64,000 bases of DNA. Source: Mycobacterium sp. IDR2000157661. Its GTDB lineage: Bacteria; Actinomycetota; Actinomycetes; Mycobacteriales; Mycobacteriaceae. Shown piece after piece: positions 45,122 through 53,658 of this stretch (positions are counted from its first letter, which is position 1; each line of letters begins with the position of its first letter). The stretch lies in assembly GCF_022317005.1 (NCBI RefSeq), contig NZ_CP081006.1:930001-994000 (forward strand), given 5' to 3'. A program made the translations under genes and the position numbers. Below the pieces are notes generated by a model that was not told where the DNA came from, made no database searches, and worked only from the letters and a program-made list of their open reading frames with translations.

Positions 45122-45752
45122 CGTGTTCTCGGTGTGCGTCCGCCGCGCGCCGGGACAACCGGCGTTCGAGCAGGGTGACACCGCCGAGCGCGGCCGCGGC
45201 GGCCAGCCATCCCACCACCGCGATGGACCCGGCGGGGATGATCGCCAGCGAGGCATCGCGGTGCCGGACCCGCACCAGATCCGGGTTGTTCGTGTCGTAT
45301 TCGACGTAGATGTTCATCCCCGGCTCGAGTTCCGACGGGTACAGCACGCCCAACTCCGGGCGGTACGTCACCCGGTCGGGGGTGACGAACTCGATCGTCG
45401 ACCGGCGAGGTCCGGCGCTGAGCACCTCGGCGGCGGCCACACCCATGTGCCGTTCGATCTGGCGGTCATTGCGCCACGCGCCCAACACCATCAGCACCGA
45501 CTGCAGCGTGATCAGGCAGCCGACCACGACGATGCCGACCCGGATCCGGCGAAACACCCGTTGCCTGCGCGTCTCGCCGGGAGCGGGCGCCAGTCGCGGC
45601 AGCACCCGCCGCACCGACCGCAGCGCAGCCGACAACCGGCTCGCCCCCGCCGAAAACCGGCTCACCCCCGCCGAATTGTTCGCCCCCGCCGAAAACCGGC
45701 GCACCCCCGCCGAAAACCGGCTCACCCCCGCCGAATTGTTCGCTCCGCTCAC
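45111..45752 (-). CDS. Two-span membrane protein, DUF3592-like, with repeated N-terminal motif
   Basis: A 213-residue protein with two membrane segments ([20 protein letters not shown] and [19 protein letters not shown]) and a beta-rich loop between them ([28 protein letters not shown]), a pattern like DUF3592. The cytosolic N-terminus is built from repeated SAGVSRF-type heptads. GTG at 45752 overlaps the menD stop by 4 bases, so it is in the men operon (Rv0556 position). Function unknown. Confidence 0.85.
   Translation of the reverse strand: MSGANNSAGVSRFSAGVRRFSAGANNSAGVSRFSAGASRLSAALRSVRRVLPRLAPAPGETRRQRVFRRIRVGIVVVGCLITLQSVLMVLGAWRNDRQIERHMGVAAAEVLSAGPRRSTIEFVTPDRVTYRPELGVLYPSELEPGMNIYVEYDTNNPDLVRVRHRDASLAIIPAGSIAVVGWLAAAAALGGVTLLERRLSRRAADAHREHVSG
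45644..45748. repeat. Intragenic 21-bp/60-bp repeats encoding heptads
   Basis: A block of about 40 bases (CCCCCGCCGAAAACCGGCTC followed by ACCCCCGCCGAATTGTTCGC) occurs at 45644 and again at 45704. Between and inside the copies are 21-bp sub-units. On the minus strand they encode [27 protein letters not shown] and SAGASRL in tandem. Confidence 0.8.
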
Positions 45753-47389
45753 AGGGCGGCCCTGATGGACGCGTGCAGCGCCCGCAGCGACGACCGGTCG
45801 GCCTTCACCTCCAGCACCCGCATCCCGTCGTAGGGCTCGGCGAGCGCGTCGGCCAGCTCGTCGGCCTCGAGGTGTCGGCTCTCCACGTGGTACGCCCGGC
45901 ACAGCGCGCCCACGTCCACGTCGTGCGGGGTGCCGAAGATCCGTGACGACACATCGGCGAACCGCGGGTCACCCTGCTCGAGCAGCTCGAAGATGCCGCC
46001 GCCGTTGTCGTTGGAGACGACGATCGTCAGCTTGCGCGGCGTCGGTTCCGTCGGGCCGATCAGCAGCCCGGAGCTGTCGTGGACGAAGGTGAGGTCCCCG
46101 AGGAGGGCGATGGTGCGGCCGGGTTCGTGGGCGAGCGCGGCACCGATCGTGGTCGACACCGTGCCGTCGATCCCCGCCACGCCTCGGTTGGAGCGCACCT
46201 TGACACCGTGGGTGTCCAGCCCCACCAGCGCGGCGTCGCGAACCGGGTTGGACGCCCCGAGCACCAGCTGGTCACCGGGGCGGACGGCGCGGGCCACCGC
46301 GGCGGCGACGTGCAGCCCTGTCTTGAGCGGATGGGTGTCGAGTTGGGTCCGGACCGCCGCCGTCGCGTGCCGGTGCACTTCGGCGCACCGCTCCAGCCAG
46401 GCCGGGTCCGGTGTGCCCGTCGTGACGGCGCGGGTGCCGGTGGCCTGCGAGTTGCCGGACACGTCGGGCCAGCGCGGGCCGGTGGTGAGCGCATACACCG
46501 GCACCGACGCGTCGGCGAGTAGTGCGGACACCGGCCGGTGCAGCGTCGGACGCCCGAGCATGATGACCTGCTTTGGGCGCAGCAGCCGGAGCGCCAACGG
46601 GTGCAGCGGGTTGTCGGCAGGCGGCGCGGTCGGCTCGGCGACGGTCGGCAGCGCGGCGAGGTTGTCATGCTGCCCCGCCCCGTGGCCTGCGATGACCACG
46701 GTGTCGGGCGTCAGGTCGATGTCGAGCGGCTGGTCGAACGTCACCGGCGGTGTGTAGGTCCACGGCTTGCCGTCGGGCCGACCCTGCGGAACGTAGCCGC
46801 CTGCGGCGTCGACACCGGGCACCAGCGGCTCGCGCAGCGGAACGTCGAACTGCACCGGACCGGCGTTGGCCGTACGAGAACCGGTGGCCGCCACCAGGAC
46901 TCGGCACACCGCCGATCGCCACTGGGCGTTCAGCGTGTCGATGTCACCGGCCGCGGGTCCGCTCAACTCCGGCGCCAGCCCCAGGCTGATGGATGCGCGC
47001 ACCTGCGTGCCGAAGTAGCCGAGCTGCTCGAAGGTCTGGTTGGCGCCCGTGCCCAGCAGCTCGTAGGGCCGGTTGGCGCTGAGTACCACCAGCGGCACCC
47101 GCGCGTAGTTGGCCTCCACCACCGCGGGCCCCAGGTTGGCGACCGCGGTGCCCGACGTCATCGCGACGCACACGGGTGCGCGTTCGGCGATCGCGAGCCC
47201 GATCGCCAGGAAGCCGGCGGTGCGCTCGTCGATGCGCACGTGCAGCCGCAGCCGGCCGGTGCGGTCGGCGTCGTGCAGCGCGAAGGCCAGCGGCGCGTTG
47301 CGCGACCCGGGGCACAGCACCACGTCGCGCACCCCGCCGCGAACCAGTTCGTCGACAACCACCCGGGCCTGCGCGGTCGAGGGGTTCAT
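45749..47389 (-). CDS. menD: SEPHCHC synthase MenD
   Basis: ThDP enzyme combining isochorismate and 2-oxoglutarate, an early menaquinone step. It has 546 residues. N-terminal [27 protein letters not shown], and the ThDP-binding [13 protein letters not shown] near residue 440. Its start overlaps the upstream hydrolase stop by 4 bases (ATGA) and its stop overlaps the next gene, so three genes are coupled. Confidence 0.96.
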   Translation of the reverse strand: MNPSTAQARVVVDELVRGGVRDVVLCPGSRNAPLAFALHDADRTGRLRLHVRIDERTAGFLAIGLAIAERAPVCVAMTSGTAVANLGPAVVEANYARVPLVVLSANRPYELLGTGANQTFEQLGYFGTQVRASISLGLAPELSGPAAGDIDTLNAQWRSAVCRVLVAATGSRTANAGPVQFDVPLREPLVPGVDAAGGYVPQGRPDGKPWTYTPPVTFDQPLDIDLTPDTVVIAGHGAGQHDNLAALPTVAEPTAPPADNPLHPLALRLLRPKQVIMLGRPTLHRPVSALLADASVPVYALTTGPRWPDVSGNSQATGTRAVTTGTPDPAWLERCAEVHRHATAAVRTQLDTHPLKTGLHVAAAVARAVRPGDQLVLGASNPVRDAALVGLDTHGVKVRSNRGVAGIDGTVSTTIGAALAHEPGRTIALLGDLTFVHDSSGLLIGPTEPTPRKLTIVVSNDNGGGIFELLEQGDPRFADVSSRIFGTPHDVDVGALCRAYHVESRHLEADELADALAEPYDGMRVLEVKADRSSLRALHASIRAAL

Positions 47390-48174
47390 CGCTCCAGCTT
47401 ATCGGCGAGGAAACGGAGCGCCGCTCTGTTGACCGCCTCGGGCTGTTCGAGGAAACCGAGGTGGCCGGCGTCGGGGATCTCCAGATAGCGGCCCCGGGGA
47501 ATGGCGTCGGCGACCTCGCGGCCCAGATGCGGCGGCAGCACCACGTCGTGGGCGAACCCGACGACCAGGGTGGGCGCGGTGATGCTGCGGTAGGCAGGCA
47601 GGCGGTTGTCCTGCGGGCCGATGCCGATCTGGGTGTGCATGCCGGGTGTCATCGTGGTGGGCCACATGGTGAACATGTCGATCCAGTCGCGCACCCGGGC
47701 GTCGTCGTTGAGGGTCGTCGGCGAAAAGCTCTCGAGCAGCCGAATCTTGGCGTCGTAGTTCGGCGGCAGCCGGACGCCGGACGCGGCCAGCTCCCACTCG
47801 GCATTGCGGAAGAACTGGCGGGTGCGGTCCGCGCGGCCCCGGGTGGCCATCAGCACCGCCCGATCGACCAGTTCCGGCCGGGCCACCATCAGCTCCTGGG
47901 CGATGAACGAGCCCATCGACACCGCGACCAGGCGTACCGGCGCGGCGCCGAGCTTCTCGATCAGCGCGGCGGTGTCGGCGACCATGGTCTCGGCGGTGAA
48001 GCCGGTCGCCTTCTCGGTGGCGCCGATGCCGCGGTTGTCGAAGGTGATGCAGCGATAGCCGGCCCGCTGGAATTCGGGGACCTGATGCAGGTGCCACGTG
48101 CGCCCGGCGCCGCCGCGCCCGGCGATGAACAGGACTGCAGGACCGCTGCCGCGGTCGTCGTAGGCCAAATTCAC
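47386..48174 (-). CDS. bpoC: Alpha/beta hydrolase, BpoC-like (men operon)
   Basis: A 262-residue hydrolase nearly colinear with remembered Rv0554: [24 protein letters not shown] with oxyanion region, nucleophile VSMGSF, and DAGHLGF with the catalytic His. Called a bromoperoxidase in databases, but its men-cluster position suggests a role like MenH. GTG at 48174 gives the family length. Confidence 0.9.
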   Translation of the reverse strand: MNLAYDDRGSGPAVLFIAGRGGAGRTWHLHQVPEFQRAGYRCITFDNRGIGATEKATGFTAETMVADTAALIEKLGAAPVRLVAVSMGSFIAQELMVARPELVDRAVLMATRGRADRTRQFFRNAEWELAASGVRLPPNYDAKIRLLESFSPTTLNDDARVRDWIDMFTMWPTTMTPGMHTQIGIGPQDNRLPAYRSITAPTLVVGFAHDVVLPPHLGREVADAIPRGRYLEIPDAGHLGFLEQPEAVNRAALRFLADKLER

Positions 48175-48288
48175 CCCGACGACGCTACTGGACCGGCCGG
48201 TTCCGGCAGGCACGCCTTCGAACCGATCCGCAGAACGTTCTGTTGGCATGTCGTGCGATACGCATGACATGCGCGCTACGCTGGACTG

Positions 48289-49467
48289 GTGAGAATCGCG
48301 ATCAGTGGCGCAGGCGTGGCGGGACCGGCATTCGCCCATTGGATGGTGCGCGGCGGTCATGACGTCACGCTGATCGAGAAGGCGCCCAGCTTCCGCACCG
48401 GCGGTTACGTCATCGACTTCTGGGGACTCGGCTACCGCGTCGCGCAGAGGATGGGGATCGAGAAACAGATACAGGCCGCCGGTTACAGCGTCCAGGAATT
48501 GCGCTCGGTCGACCACACCGGCCGTCCGACCGCCCGGCTGCGCGTCGATCCCATCCGTCGGGCAGCAGGAGATCTGTACACCAGCTTGCCGCGCGGTGAG
48601 CTAGCCGCGGCCATCTACCACACGGTCGAGCACGACATCGAGACCATCTACTCCGACAGCATCGCCTCGATCACCAACGAACCCGACTGTGTCGCCGTCG
48701 AATTCGAGCACGGCCGACCACGCGAATTCGACATGCTGGTCGGCGCGGACGGTCTGCACTCCAACGTCAGGGCACTCGAATTCGGACCCGAGTCGCGGTT
48801 CGAGCATTATCTCGGCTGCCAGGTGGCGGCGTGCGTGATCGACGGTTACCGTCCACGCGACGAGCTCGTGTATGTGACGCACAACCTGCCCGGGCGCCAG
48901 ATCGGCCGGTTCGCTCTGCACGACGATCGCACCCTGGTGTTGTTCATCTTCCGGTCGTCGACTCCGACCGCTCCCGGCGATCTCGCGGCCACCAAGTCGC
49001 TGCTGCGAGCCGAGTTCGCCGACGGCGGTTGGGAGTGCAGGCATATCCTCGACGCTCTCGACGGTGTCGACGACATCTACTTCGACGTGGTCAGCCAGAT
49101 CCGCATGGACCGCTGGTCTTCGGGCCGCGTGGCGCTGATCGGCGATGCCGCCGCATGTGTGTCGCTACTCGCAGGCGAAGGCACCGGTCTGGCGTTGGTC
49201 GAGGCGTACGTACTGGCCGGTGAGCTGGCCCGGGCCGGCGCCGACGTCGGCACGGCGTTCGCCGCGTACGAGGCTCGACTGCGTGACTTCATCGAAGGAA
49301 AGCAGGACGGCGCAACTCGGTTCATCTCCTTCTTCGCGGCGAAGACCCGGTTGGGCATCTGGCTTCGTGATCGGGCGATGCGCGCGTTCAACATCCGGCC
49401 GGTCGGGGATCTGGTGATGAGCCGTGCGCTCCGCGATGACTTCGAACTGCCCGACTATCGGATGTGA
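48289..49467 (+). CDS. FAD-dependent monooxygenase (TetX/PHBH-like class A)
   Basis: A 392-residue flavoprotein with FAD motif ISGAGVAGPAFAHWM, the DG motif VGADGLHSNVR and the GD motif ALIGDAAACVSLLAGEGTGLALVEAY. Family members hydroxylate aromatic or polycyclic compounds. GTG at 48289, divergent from bpoC; a MarR regulator follows 4 bases after the stop, which suggests the regulator controls it. Confidence 0.9.
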   Translation: MRIAISGAGVAGPAFAHWMVRGGHDVTLIEKAPSFRTGGYVIDFWGLGYRVAQRMGIEKQIQAAGYSVQELRSVDHTGRPTARLRVDPIRRAAGDLYTSLPRGELAAAIYHTVEHDIETIYSDSIASITNEPDCVAVEFEHGRPREFDMLVGADGLHSNVRALEFGPESRFEHYLGCQVAACVIDGYRPRDELVYVTHNLPGRQIGRFALHDDRTLVLFIFRSSTPTAPGDLAATKSLLRAEFADGGWECRHILDALDGVDDIYFDVVSQIRMDRWSSGRVALIGDAAACVSLLAGEGTGLALVEAYVLAGELARAGADVGTAFAAYEARLRDFIEGKQDGATRFISFFAAKTRLGIWLRDRAMRAFNIRPVGDLVMSRALRDDFELPDYRM

Positions 49468-49471
49468 GCAC

Positions 49472-49981
49472 GTGAAAAGCGCTGACGCACCGGGTGACCG
49501 GTCGACCGATTATCTGGTGCAGCTGGAGCTGGCGACCCGCGGCCTACTCGCATTGAATGTCTCGGTCCTCGAGCGGATGGAGAAGCGGATAGGGCTGGCG
49601 CCGTTGCGCGCGCTGCAGGCCCTTGACCGGCTCGGTCCGAGCCTGGTCACCGAATTGGGTGACGATCTGGGCCTGTTGCCGTCCACGGCGAGCAGGCTCA
49701 GCGACCGGTTGGCCGACGCCGGCTACCTCACCCGACGGGTCTCGCCGACCAATCGCCGTGCGACCCTCCTCGAGCTGACCGACGCCGGACGTGCGGTGCT
49801 CGACGAGCTGATCACCCTGCGGCTCGCGGCGTTCGGCGCTGTCACCCGGCACATGACCGAAGCCGATCGCGCGGCGCTGATCCAGGGCACCCGGGCGTTC
49901 ACCGCTGCCCACCGCGAACTCGCCGAGCCGTCGCGCGCCGAGGACGCCGAGGACGCCGAGGACGCCGAGGTGACCGATTAG
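49472..49981 (+). CDS. MarR family transcriptional regulator
   Basis: A 169-residue winged-helix protein with PLRALQALDRLGP, the recognition helix LLPSTASRLSDRLADAGYLTRR and the wing SPTNRRATLLELTDAGR. GTG at 49472 lies 5 bases past the monooxygenase stop. The C-terminus ends in EDAEDAEDAE, made by three copies of a 9-bp repeat. It overlaps by 4 bases with the convergent DDN-like gene. Confidence 0.9.
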   Translation: MKSADAPGDRSTDYLVQLELATRGLLALNVSVLERMEKRIGLAPLRALQALDRLGPSLVTELGDDLGLLPSTASRLSDRLADAGYLTRRVSPTNRRATLLELTDAGRAVLDELITLRLAAFGAVTRHMTEADRAALIQGTRAFTAAHRELAEPSRAEDAEDAEDAEVTD

Positions 49982-50484
49982 GGCTCGGTGATCTCGGTGA
50001 ACGCCACGACGGGGATCCGGCGGTCGCCGGCCATCTTCTCGTAGTCGGCATAGTTCGGCACGAACTGCTTGGCCAGGTCGAACAGCCGGTCGCGTTCGGT
50101 ACCGGTGACCTCCTCGCCGAAGAAGTTTCCCGTGTAGCCGCGCGCCGACAGCGTGACCCGCGGGTGCGCCACGACATTGTGGTACCAGGCGGGATGCCGG
50201 TCGCCGCCGTAATTGGAGGCGATCGTGATGACCCGGCCCCGGTCGGTGAAGTAGGTCAACGGCGTGCTGCGCTGTCGGCCGGTCTTGGCGCCGGTGTGGG
50301 TGAGCAACACCTCGGGCATCACCAGCGACATCGAGACGTGCCCGTTGGTCGCCTTGATCACGGCCCGATCGATGCGCCAGCCGTACTTGCGCAGGAACCG
50401 GCGCGCGATGTCGGTGCCCATGAGTCTGGCTCCGGCACGAAACAGTGGCGACGGCTGGGTCGGCTCGACTTCGGGAATGCCCAC
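49978..50484 (-). CDS. F420H2-dependent (DDN family) nitroreductase-like protein
   Basis: A 168-residue protein of the deazaflavin-dependent reductase family. Characteristic segments: LLTHTGAKTGRQRSTPLTYF, IASNYGGDRHPAWYHNV, and VTGTERDRLFDLAKQFVPNYADYE. M. tuberculosis Ddn activates nitroimidazoles; family members also reduce quinones. ATG 50484. Confidence 0.93.
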   Translation of the reverse strand: MGIPEVEPTQPSPLFRAGARLMGTDIARRFLRKYGWRIDRAVIKATNGHVSMSLVMPEVLLTHTGAKTGRQRSTPLTYFTDRGRVITIASNYGGDRHPAWYHNVVAHPRVTLSARGYTGNFFGEEVTGTERDRLFDLAKQFVPNYADYEKMAGDRRIPVVAFTEITEP

Positions 50485-50503
50485 GCCCGCGACGCTATCT
50501 CAC

Positions 50504-50556
50504 GCGACTTGGGCGTGAAAACGTGCGCTCAGCGCACGGAATCACGCCGAAGTCGC
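50504..50556. repeat. 53-bp palindrome (REP-like) over the 3' end of the DJ-1 gene
   Basis: Arms GCGACTT / AAGTCGC, then GGCGTGA / TCACGCC, then CGTGCGCT / AGCGCACG, separated by one G-G mismatch and one small internal loop. It covers the DJ-1 gene stop codon at 50529-50531, and its right arm encodes that protein's last residues. As RNA it makes a strong hairpin and could act as terminator. I have an impression that similar palindromes recur in mycobacteria, but cannot verify. Confidence 0.85.
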
Positions 50557-51245
50557 TTGATCGCGGCGTCCCACAGCAGCTGCACCGACGGCAGCAGCTG
50601 GCCGTGCTTGACGGTGTCCCTGCTCAACAACGCCGTCGCCGCCGCCTTGGTGGACGCCGATGCCTTGGAGACGTGCCCCGAGTCGTAGGGCGGCTGCGGG
50701 TCGTACTCGATGACCAGCTGCATCGCCTTGGCCTTGGCGTCACCGCAGATCTGGCCGTAAAGCCACAACGCCAGGTCGATTCCCGCCGAAACCCCTGCGG
50801 CGGTGACGATCTTGTCCTCGCGCACGATCCGCTGGTCGCCGACGGTCGTCACGCCGAACGGCTTGAGCATCGGCAGCGCCAGCCAGTGCGAGGTCGCGCG
50901 GCGGCCGTCGAGCACACCGGCGGCGGCCAGGATCACCGAACCCGAGCACACCGACGTCGTCCAGGTCGACGTCGCGTGGGCGCGACGCACCCAGTCGAGC
51001 ACCTTGTCGTCGCGCGCGTGCTGAAAGGTCGCCGAACCGCCAGGGACGAGGACGATGTCGGGCGACGGCGTCTCGTCGAACGAATGGGTGGCCCCGATCA
51101 GCAGCACCCCGGAGTCCGCGACGACCGGCCCGGGCTCGTGCCAGACGAACCGCACCTCGGCATCGGGCAGGTTGCGCAACACCTCGTACGGCCCGATGAA
51201 GTCGAGTGCGGTGTACCCCGGATACACCATGATCGCGATCTGCAC
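50529..51245 (-). CDS. DJ-1/PfpI family protein
   Basis: A 238-residue glutamine amidotransferase-fold protein. The nucleophile elbow is TSVCSGSVI with Cys105 or nearby; the start MQIAIMVYPGYTALDFIGPYEVL and TSHWLALP match the isonitrile hydratase/PfpI branch. The C-terminal residues KRLRRDSVR come from the palindrome described separately. ATG 51245, 13 bases after the GlxA-like gene. Confidence 0.9.
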   Translation of the reverse strand: MQIAIMVYPGYTALDFIGPYEVLRNLPDAEVRFVWHEPGPVVADSGVLLIGATHSFDETPSPDIVLVPGGSATFQHARDDKVLDWVRRAHATSTWTTSVCSGSVILAAAGVLDGRRATSHWLALPMLKPFGVTTVGDQRIVREDKIVTAAGVSAGIDLALWLYGQICGDAKAKAMQLVIEYDPQPPYDSGHVSKASASTKAAATALLSRDTVKHGQLLPSVQLLWDAAIKRLRRDSVR

Positions 51246-51258
51246 GTCGGTTCCCTTC

Positions 51259-52017
51259 CTAGGCGGTTCGGTCTGCGCTCTTCGCGTGCGCGGAAGTTCT
51301 GCGGTACTGGTCCGGCGAGATGCCGAGGCGGCGAACGAAGTTGCGGCGCAACGTCTCCGCGGTTCCGAAGCCGCACCGCGCGGCGATCACCGTGACGGTG
51401 TCGTCGGTCTCCTCGAGCTGGCGGCGGGCGGCCTCGGTGCGGATCCGCTCGACGTAGGCGCCCGGGGCCTCGCCGACCTCGTCGGTGAACACCCGGGTGA
51501 AGTGGCGTGGGCTCATCGCGGCGCGCCGAGCCAACTCCGGGATGCTGTGTGCGCCTCCGGGTTCGGCCTCGACAGCCTCCTGCACGTCGCGGATCGGCGC
51601 CCGCTTGGCCCGCGGCATCCACACCGGCGCGGCGAACTGCGTCTGGCCGCCCGGCCTGCGCAGGTACATCACCAGCCAGCGGGCCACGGTCTGGGCGGCG
51701 GTCCGGACCCATGTGACGAGATCGGGGTCGCGTCGCGCGTCGTCGACGCCGTGGCCACCGGGCAGGATCAGGGTGTCGATGCTGTCACGCGGGTCGGGCA
51801 ACGGATGGGCGACCAGGCCCAGACCGGTACCGGTGGTGGCCGGTTCGCCGCCAGAGGTGACGACGCTGACGTCGTAGCCGTCCCGGCCCTGCGTGTTCAG
51901 GTACATCGAGGCACCGGTGAACACCTCGAACGGGCCGACCAGGTCCAACGCCTGGACGCCCGGATAGCCGAGGATCACCACCGATCGCACGCACTCAGTG
52001 TCGGCCACCGGTGTCAT
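51259..52017 (-). CDS. GlxA-type AraC regulator with internally deleted DJ-1 domain
   Basis: A 252-residue protein. It starts as a DJ-1 sensor (VVILGYPGVQALDLVGPFEVF, LILPGGHGVDD), but after WVRTAAQ it goes directly to TVARWLVMYLRRPGGQTQF. In GlxA family proteins some 65 more residues, including the Cys elbow, stand between these two segments. The AraC domain is complete (IPELARRAAMSPRHFTRVF and IAARCGFGTAETLRRNFVRRLG). DNA binding should remain while sensing may be lost. Frame is intact, so it is probably expressed. Confidence 0.87.
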   Translation of the reverse strand: MTPVADTECVRSVVILGYPGVQALDLVGPFEVFTGASMYLNTQGRDGYDVSVVTSGGEPATTGTGLGLVAHPLPDPRDSIDTLILPGGHGVDDARRDPDLVTWVRTAAQTVARWLVMYLRRPGGQTQFAAPVWMPRAKRAPIRDVQEAVEAEPGGAHSIPELARRAAMSPRHFTRVFTDEVGEAPGAYVERIRTEAARRQLEETDDTVTVIAARCGFGTAETLRRNFVRRLGISPDQYRRTSAHAKSADRTA

Positions 52018-52059
52018 GGCGTCTATGCCATGAACCCCACAGATCAGGACATCGGTGTG

Positions 52060-52647
52060 TCACCACACCAGCGGCGCGAGATGCTTGCGTGCGTAGGCCC
52101 GCACCGCGGCGTCGTCCCTGACATCGAGCACCGGGGTGCGCACCTGGGCCAGCGAGCAGGCCAGCCGGATGTGCATTTCGCTGACGGCCAGCAGGTCGCT
52201 GTCGGGCATCGCCGCACCGGCCGCGCGCAGACCCTTGGCCATGGCCGCCGCCGCACTGCACAGGAACTCCTCGGCCTCGTCGAACATGCCCGTCATCGCG
52301 GTCAGGTTGCCGTCGAGTTGGAGGAACCTGCGCATGATCGGCTCGCCGGTGAGCAGTCGGACGCCTTCGCAGAACGCCGCGACCGCGGCTTCCTTGGCGC
52401 CGGAGTCGATGCCGACGGTCTGCAGCCGCGCCACCGCGTAGTCGAAGGTCTGCCTGCCCAGTTCGGTGATCAGTGCGTCGCGGCTGGGGAACCGGCGGTA
52501 CAGCGTGCTGCGGCTGACCCCGGCCTGTCGGGCGATGACGTCCATGCTGGCGCGCCCGACACCGACCAGGGCGACCTCCTCGGCGGCCGCCTCGAGGATT
52601 GCGGCCTCCTGTTCGGTGGGGCTGTCGGTGTTGCGCAGCCGTCGCAT
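52060..52647 (-). CDS. TetR family repressor
   Basis: A 195-residue regulator with the N-terminal HTH (MDVIARQAGVSRSTLYRRFPSRDALI). Its ATG is 4 bases after the stop of the MpaB gene, so it is in the same operon and probably controls it through the palindrome at 53622-53650. Confidence 0.92.
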   Translation of the reverse strand: MRRLRNTDSPTEQEAAILEAAAEEVALVGVGRASMDVIARQAGVSRSTLYRRFPSRDALITELGRQTFDYAVARLQTVGIDSGAKEAAVAAFCEGVRLLTGEPIMRRFLQLDGNLTAMTGMFDEAEEFLCSAAAAMAKGLRAAGAAMPDSDLLAVSEMHIRLACSLAQVRTPVLDVRDDAAVRAYARKHLAPLVW

Positions 52648-52651
52648 GGCC

Positions 52652-53602
52652 TCAGCCGACCGGGCAGCCGGGTGGCGGCGCGAACGAGTCGAGGGCGACC
52701 GAGCGGTGTAACCGCACCAGCCTCTCGTACTCCAAGCGGTTGCGCGCCAACGGAATCAACAGCACGCGGTCGGGCAGCACCCGCCACGCCAGTTGCATCA
52801 GCCGGGTGTAGCACTCGAACTCCCGGTCGTGCCGGGATGTCCATCCGAACCCGGTGAGTTCGCGGACACCCGGGTGCAGGATGCCGAACGAGCACACCTT
52901 GACCACCCGCCCTGCGATCGGACGCAGCAGCAGCCAGGGCGGTGTCAGCGCGCGGCGCAGCGGCGCCGAGAGCATCAGCGTCGGCAGGGGAAGCCGGGTG
53001 AGGTCGGCGGTGACGCGGCTCAAAAACGGGTTGGCCCGCAGCACGGTGTCGACCATGGCGTCGTAGTACTGCACGGCCTCGGCGTAGGTGGCGGGCAGCT
53101 TGGCGTTCCTGCCGGGCAGTTCCAGTGACCGGAAGGCCTCCAGCAGTTGTGCATAGGCCGTCTCTTTCTCCGCCGCCGTCATGGTGATTCCCGTGCACGG
53201 GGTGAACGAGTTGAGCACGACGAACAGGCCGCTGACGGCGATCCAGTTCCACAGCTTGGGGTCGAGCGCGCTGTAGCGCACGTCGGCGAAAGCGCCGGTG
53301 CCGGTACCGCGTACCTCTCGGTGCATCCGCCTGAGGCGGTCCCCCTCGGCGGCGCGGTCGGCCGGGTCGCCCCAGATGGCGAGAAATGACGAAAACCCGC
53401 TGCGCACACCGCGATCGGCGAAGTTTGCGGCGAACCGGCCGGTCTTGTCCACCGCCGCGGCCACCGGAACCAGAGCCACCTCGTCGAACGCCGCGGCACC
53501 GAAGAATCCGCCCAGCGCACTGCCGGAGTGCTTGCGGAACTCCGCGATCACCTCGGGGCGGACGTCGTTCTGCCGTCTTCGTGCCTGGGACGTCGCGGTC
53601 AT
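52652..53602 (-). CDS. MpaB-like oxygenase family (DUF2236) protein
   Basis: A 316-residue protein of the family that includes haem latex-clearing-type and mycophenolic MpaB oxygenases. Segments FFGAAAFDEVALVPVAAAV, DRLRRMHREVRG and ALDPKLWNWIAVSG fit the family, with an Arg/His-rich motif for haem binding. ATG at 53602 has GGAGG 4 bases upstream. First gene of an operon with tetR. Substrate unknown. Confidence 0.85.
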   Translation of the reverse strand: MTATSQARRRQNDVRPEVIAEFRKHSGSALGGFFGAAAFDEVALVPVAAAVDKTGRFAANFADRGVRSGFSSFLAIWGDPADRAAEGDRLRRMHREVRGTGTGAFADVRYSALDPKLWNWIAVSGLFVVLNSFTPCTGITMTAAEKETAYAQLLEAFRSLELPGRNAKLPATYAEAVQYYDAMVDTVLRANPFLSRVTADLTRLPLPTLMLSAPLRRALTPPWLLLRPIAGRVVKVCSFGILHPGVRELTGFGWTSRHDREFECYTRLMQLAWRVLPDRVLLIPLARNRLEYERLVRLHRSVALDSFAPPPGCPVG

Positions 53603-53621
53603 GTCGCCTCCACAGATGCCG

Positions 53622-53658
53622 TTGACACAGAGGCTAGTGATCTGTGTCAACGTGTCAA
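53622..53658 (-). promoter_or_regulatory. Promoter and operator of the MpaB-tetR operon
   Basis: A perfect 10-bp inverted repeat TTGACACAGA ... TCTGTGTCAA with a 9-base spacer at 53622-53650 stands 20 bases before the ATG. On the minus strand a -35 TTGACA (53653-53658) and -10 TAGCCT (53631-53636) with a 16-base spacer can be read, so the palindrome covers the -10. It overlaps the last codons of menC. It is a good candidate TetR operator. Confidence 0.75.

Noticed and set aside
51055..52857. 600-codon open frame on the plus strand across three minus-strand genes
   Set aside because: It runs antisense to DJ-1, GlxA-like and TetR genes and has no domain features.
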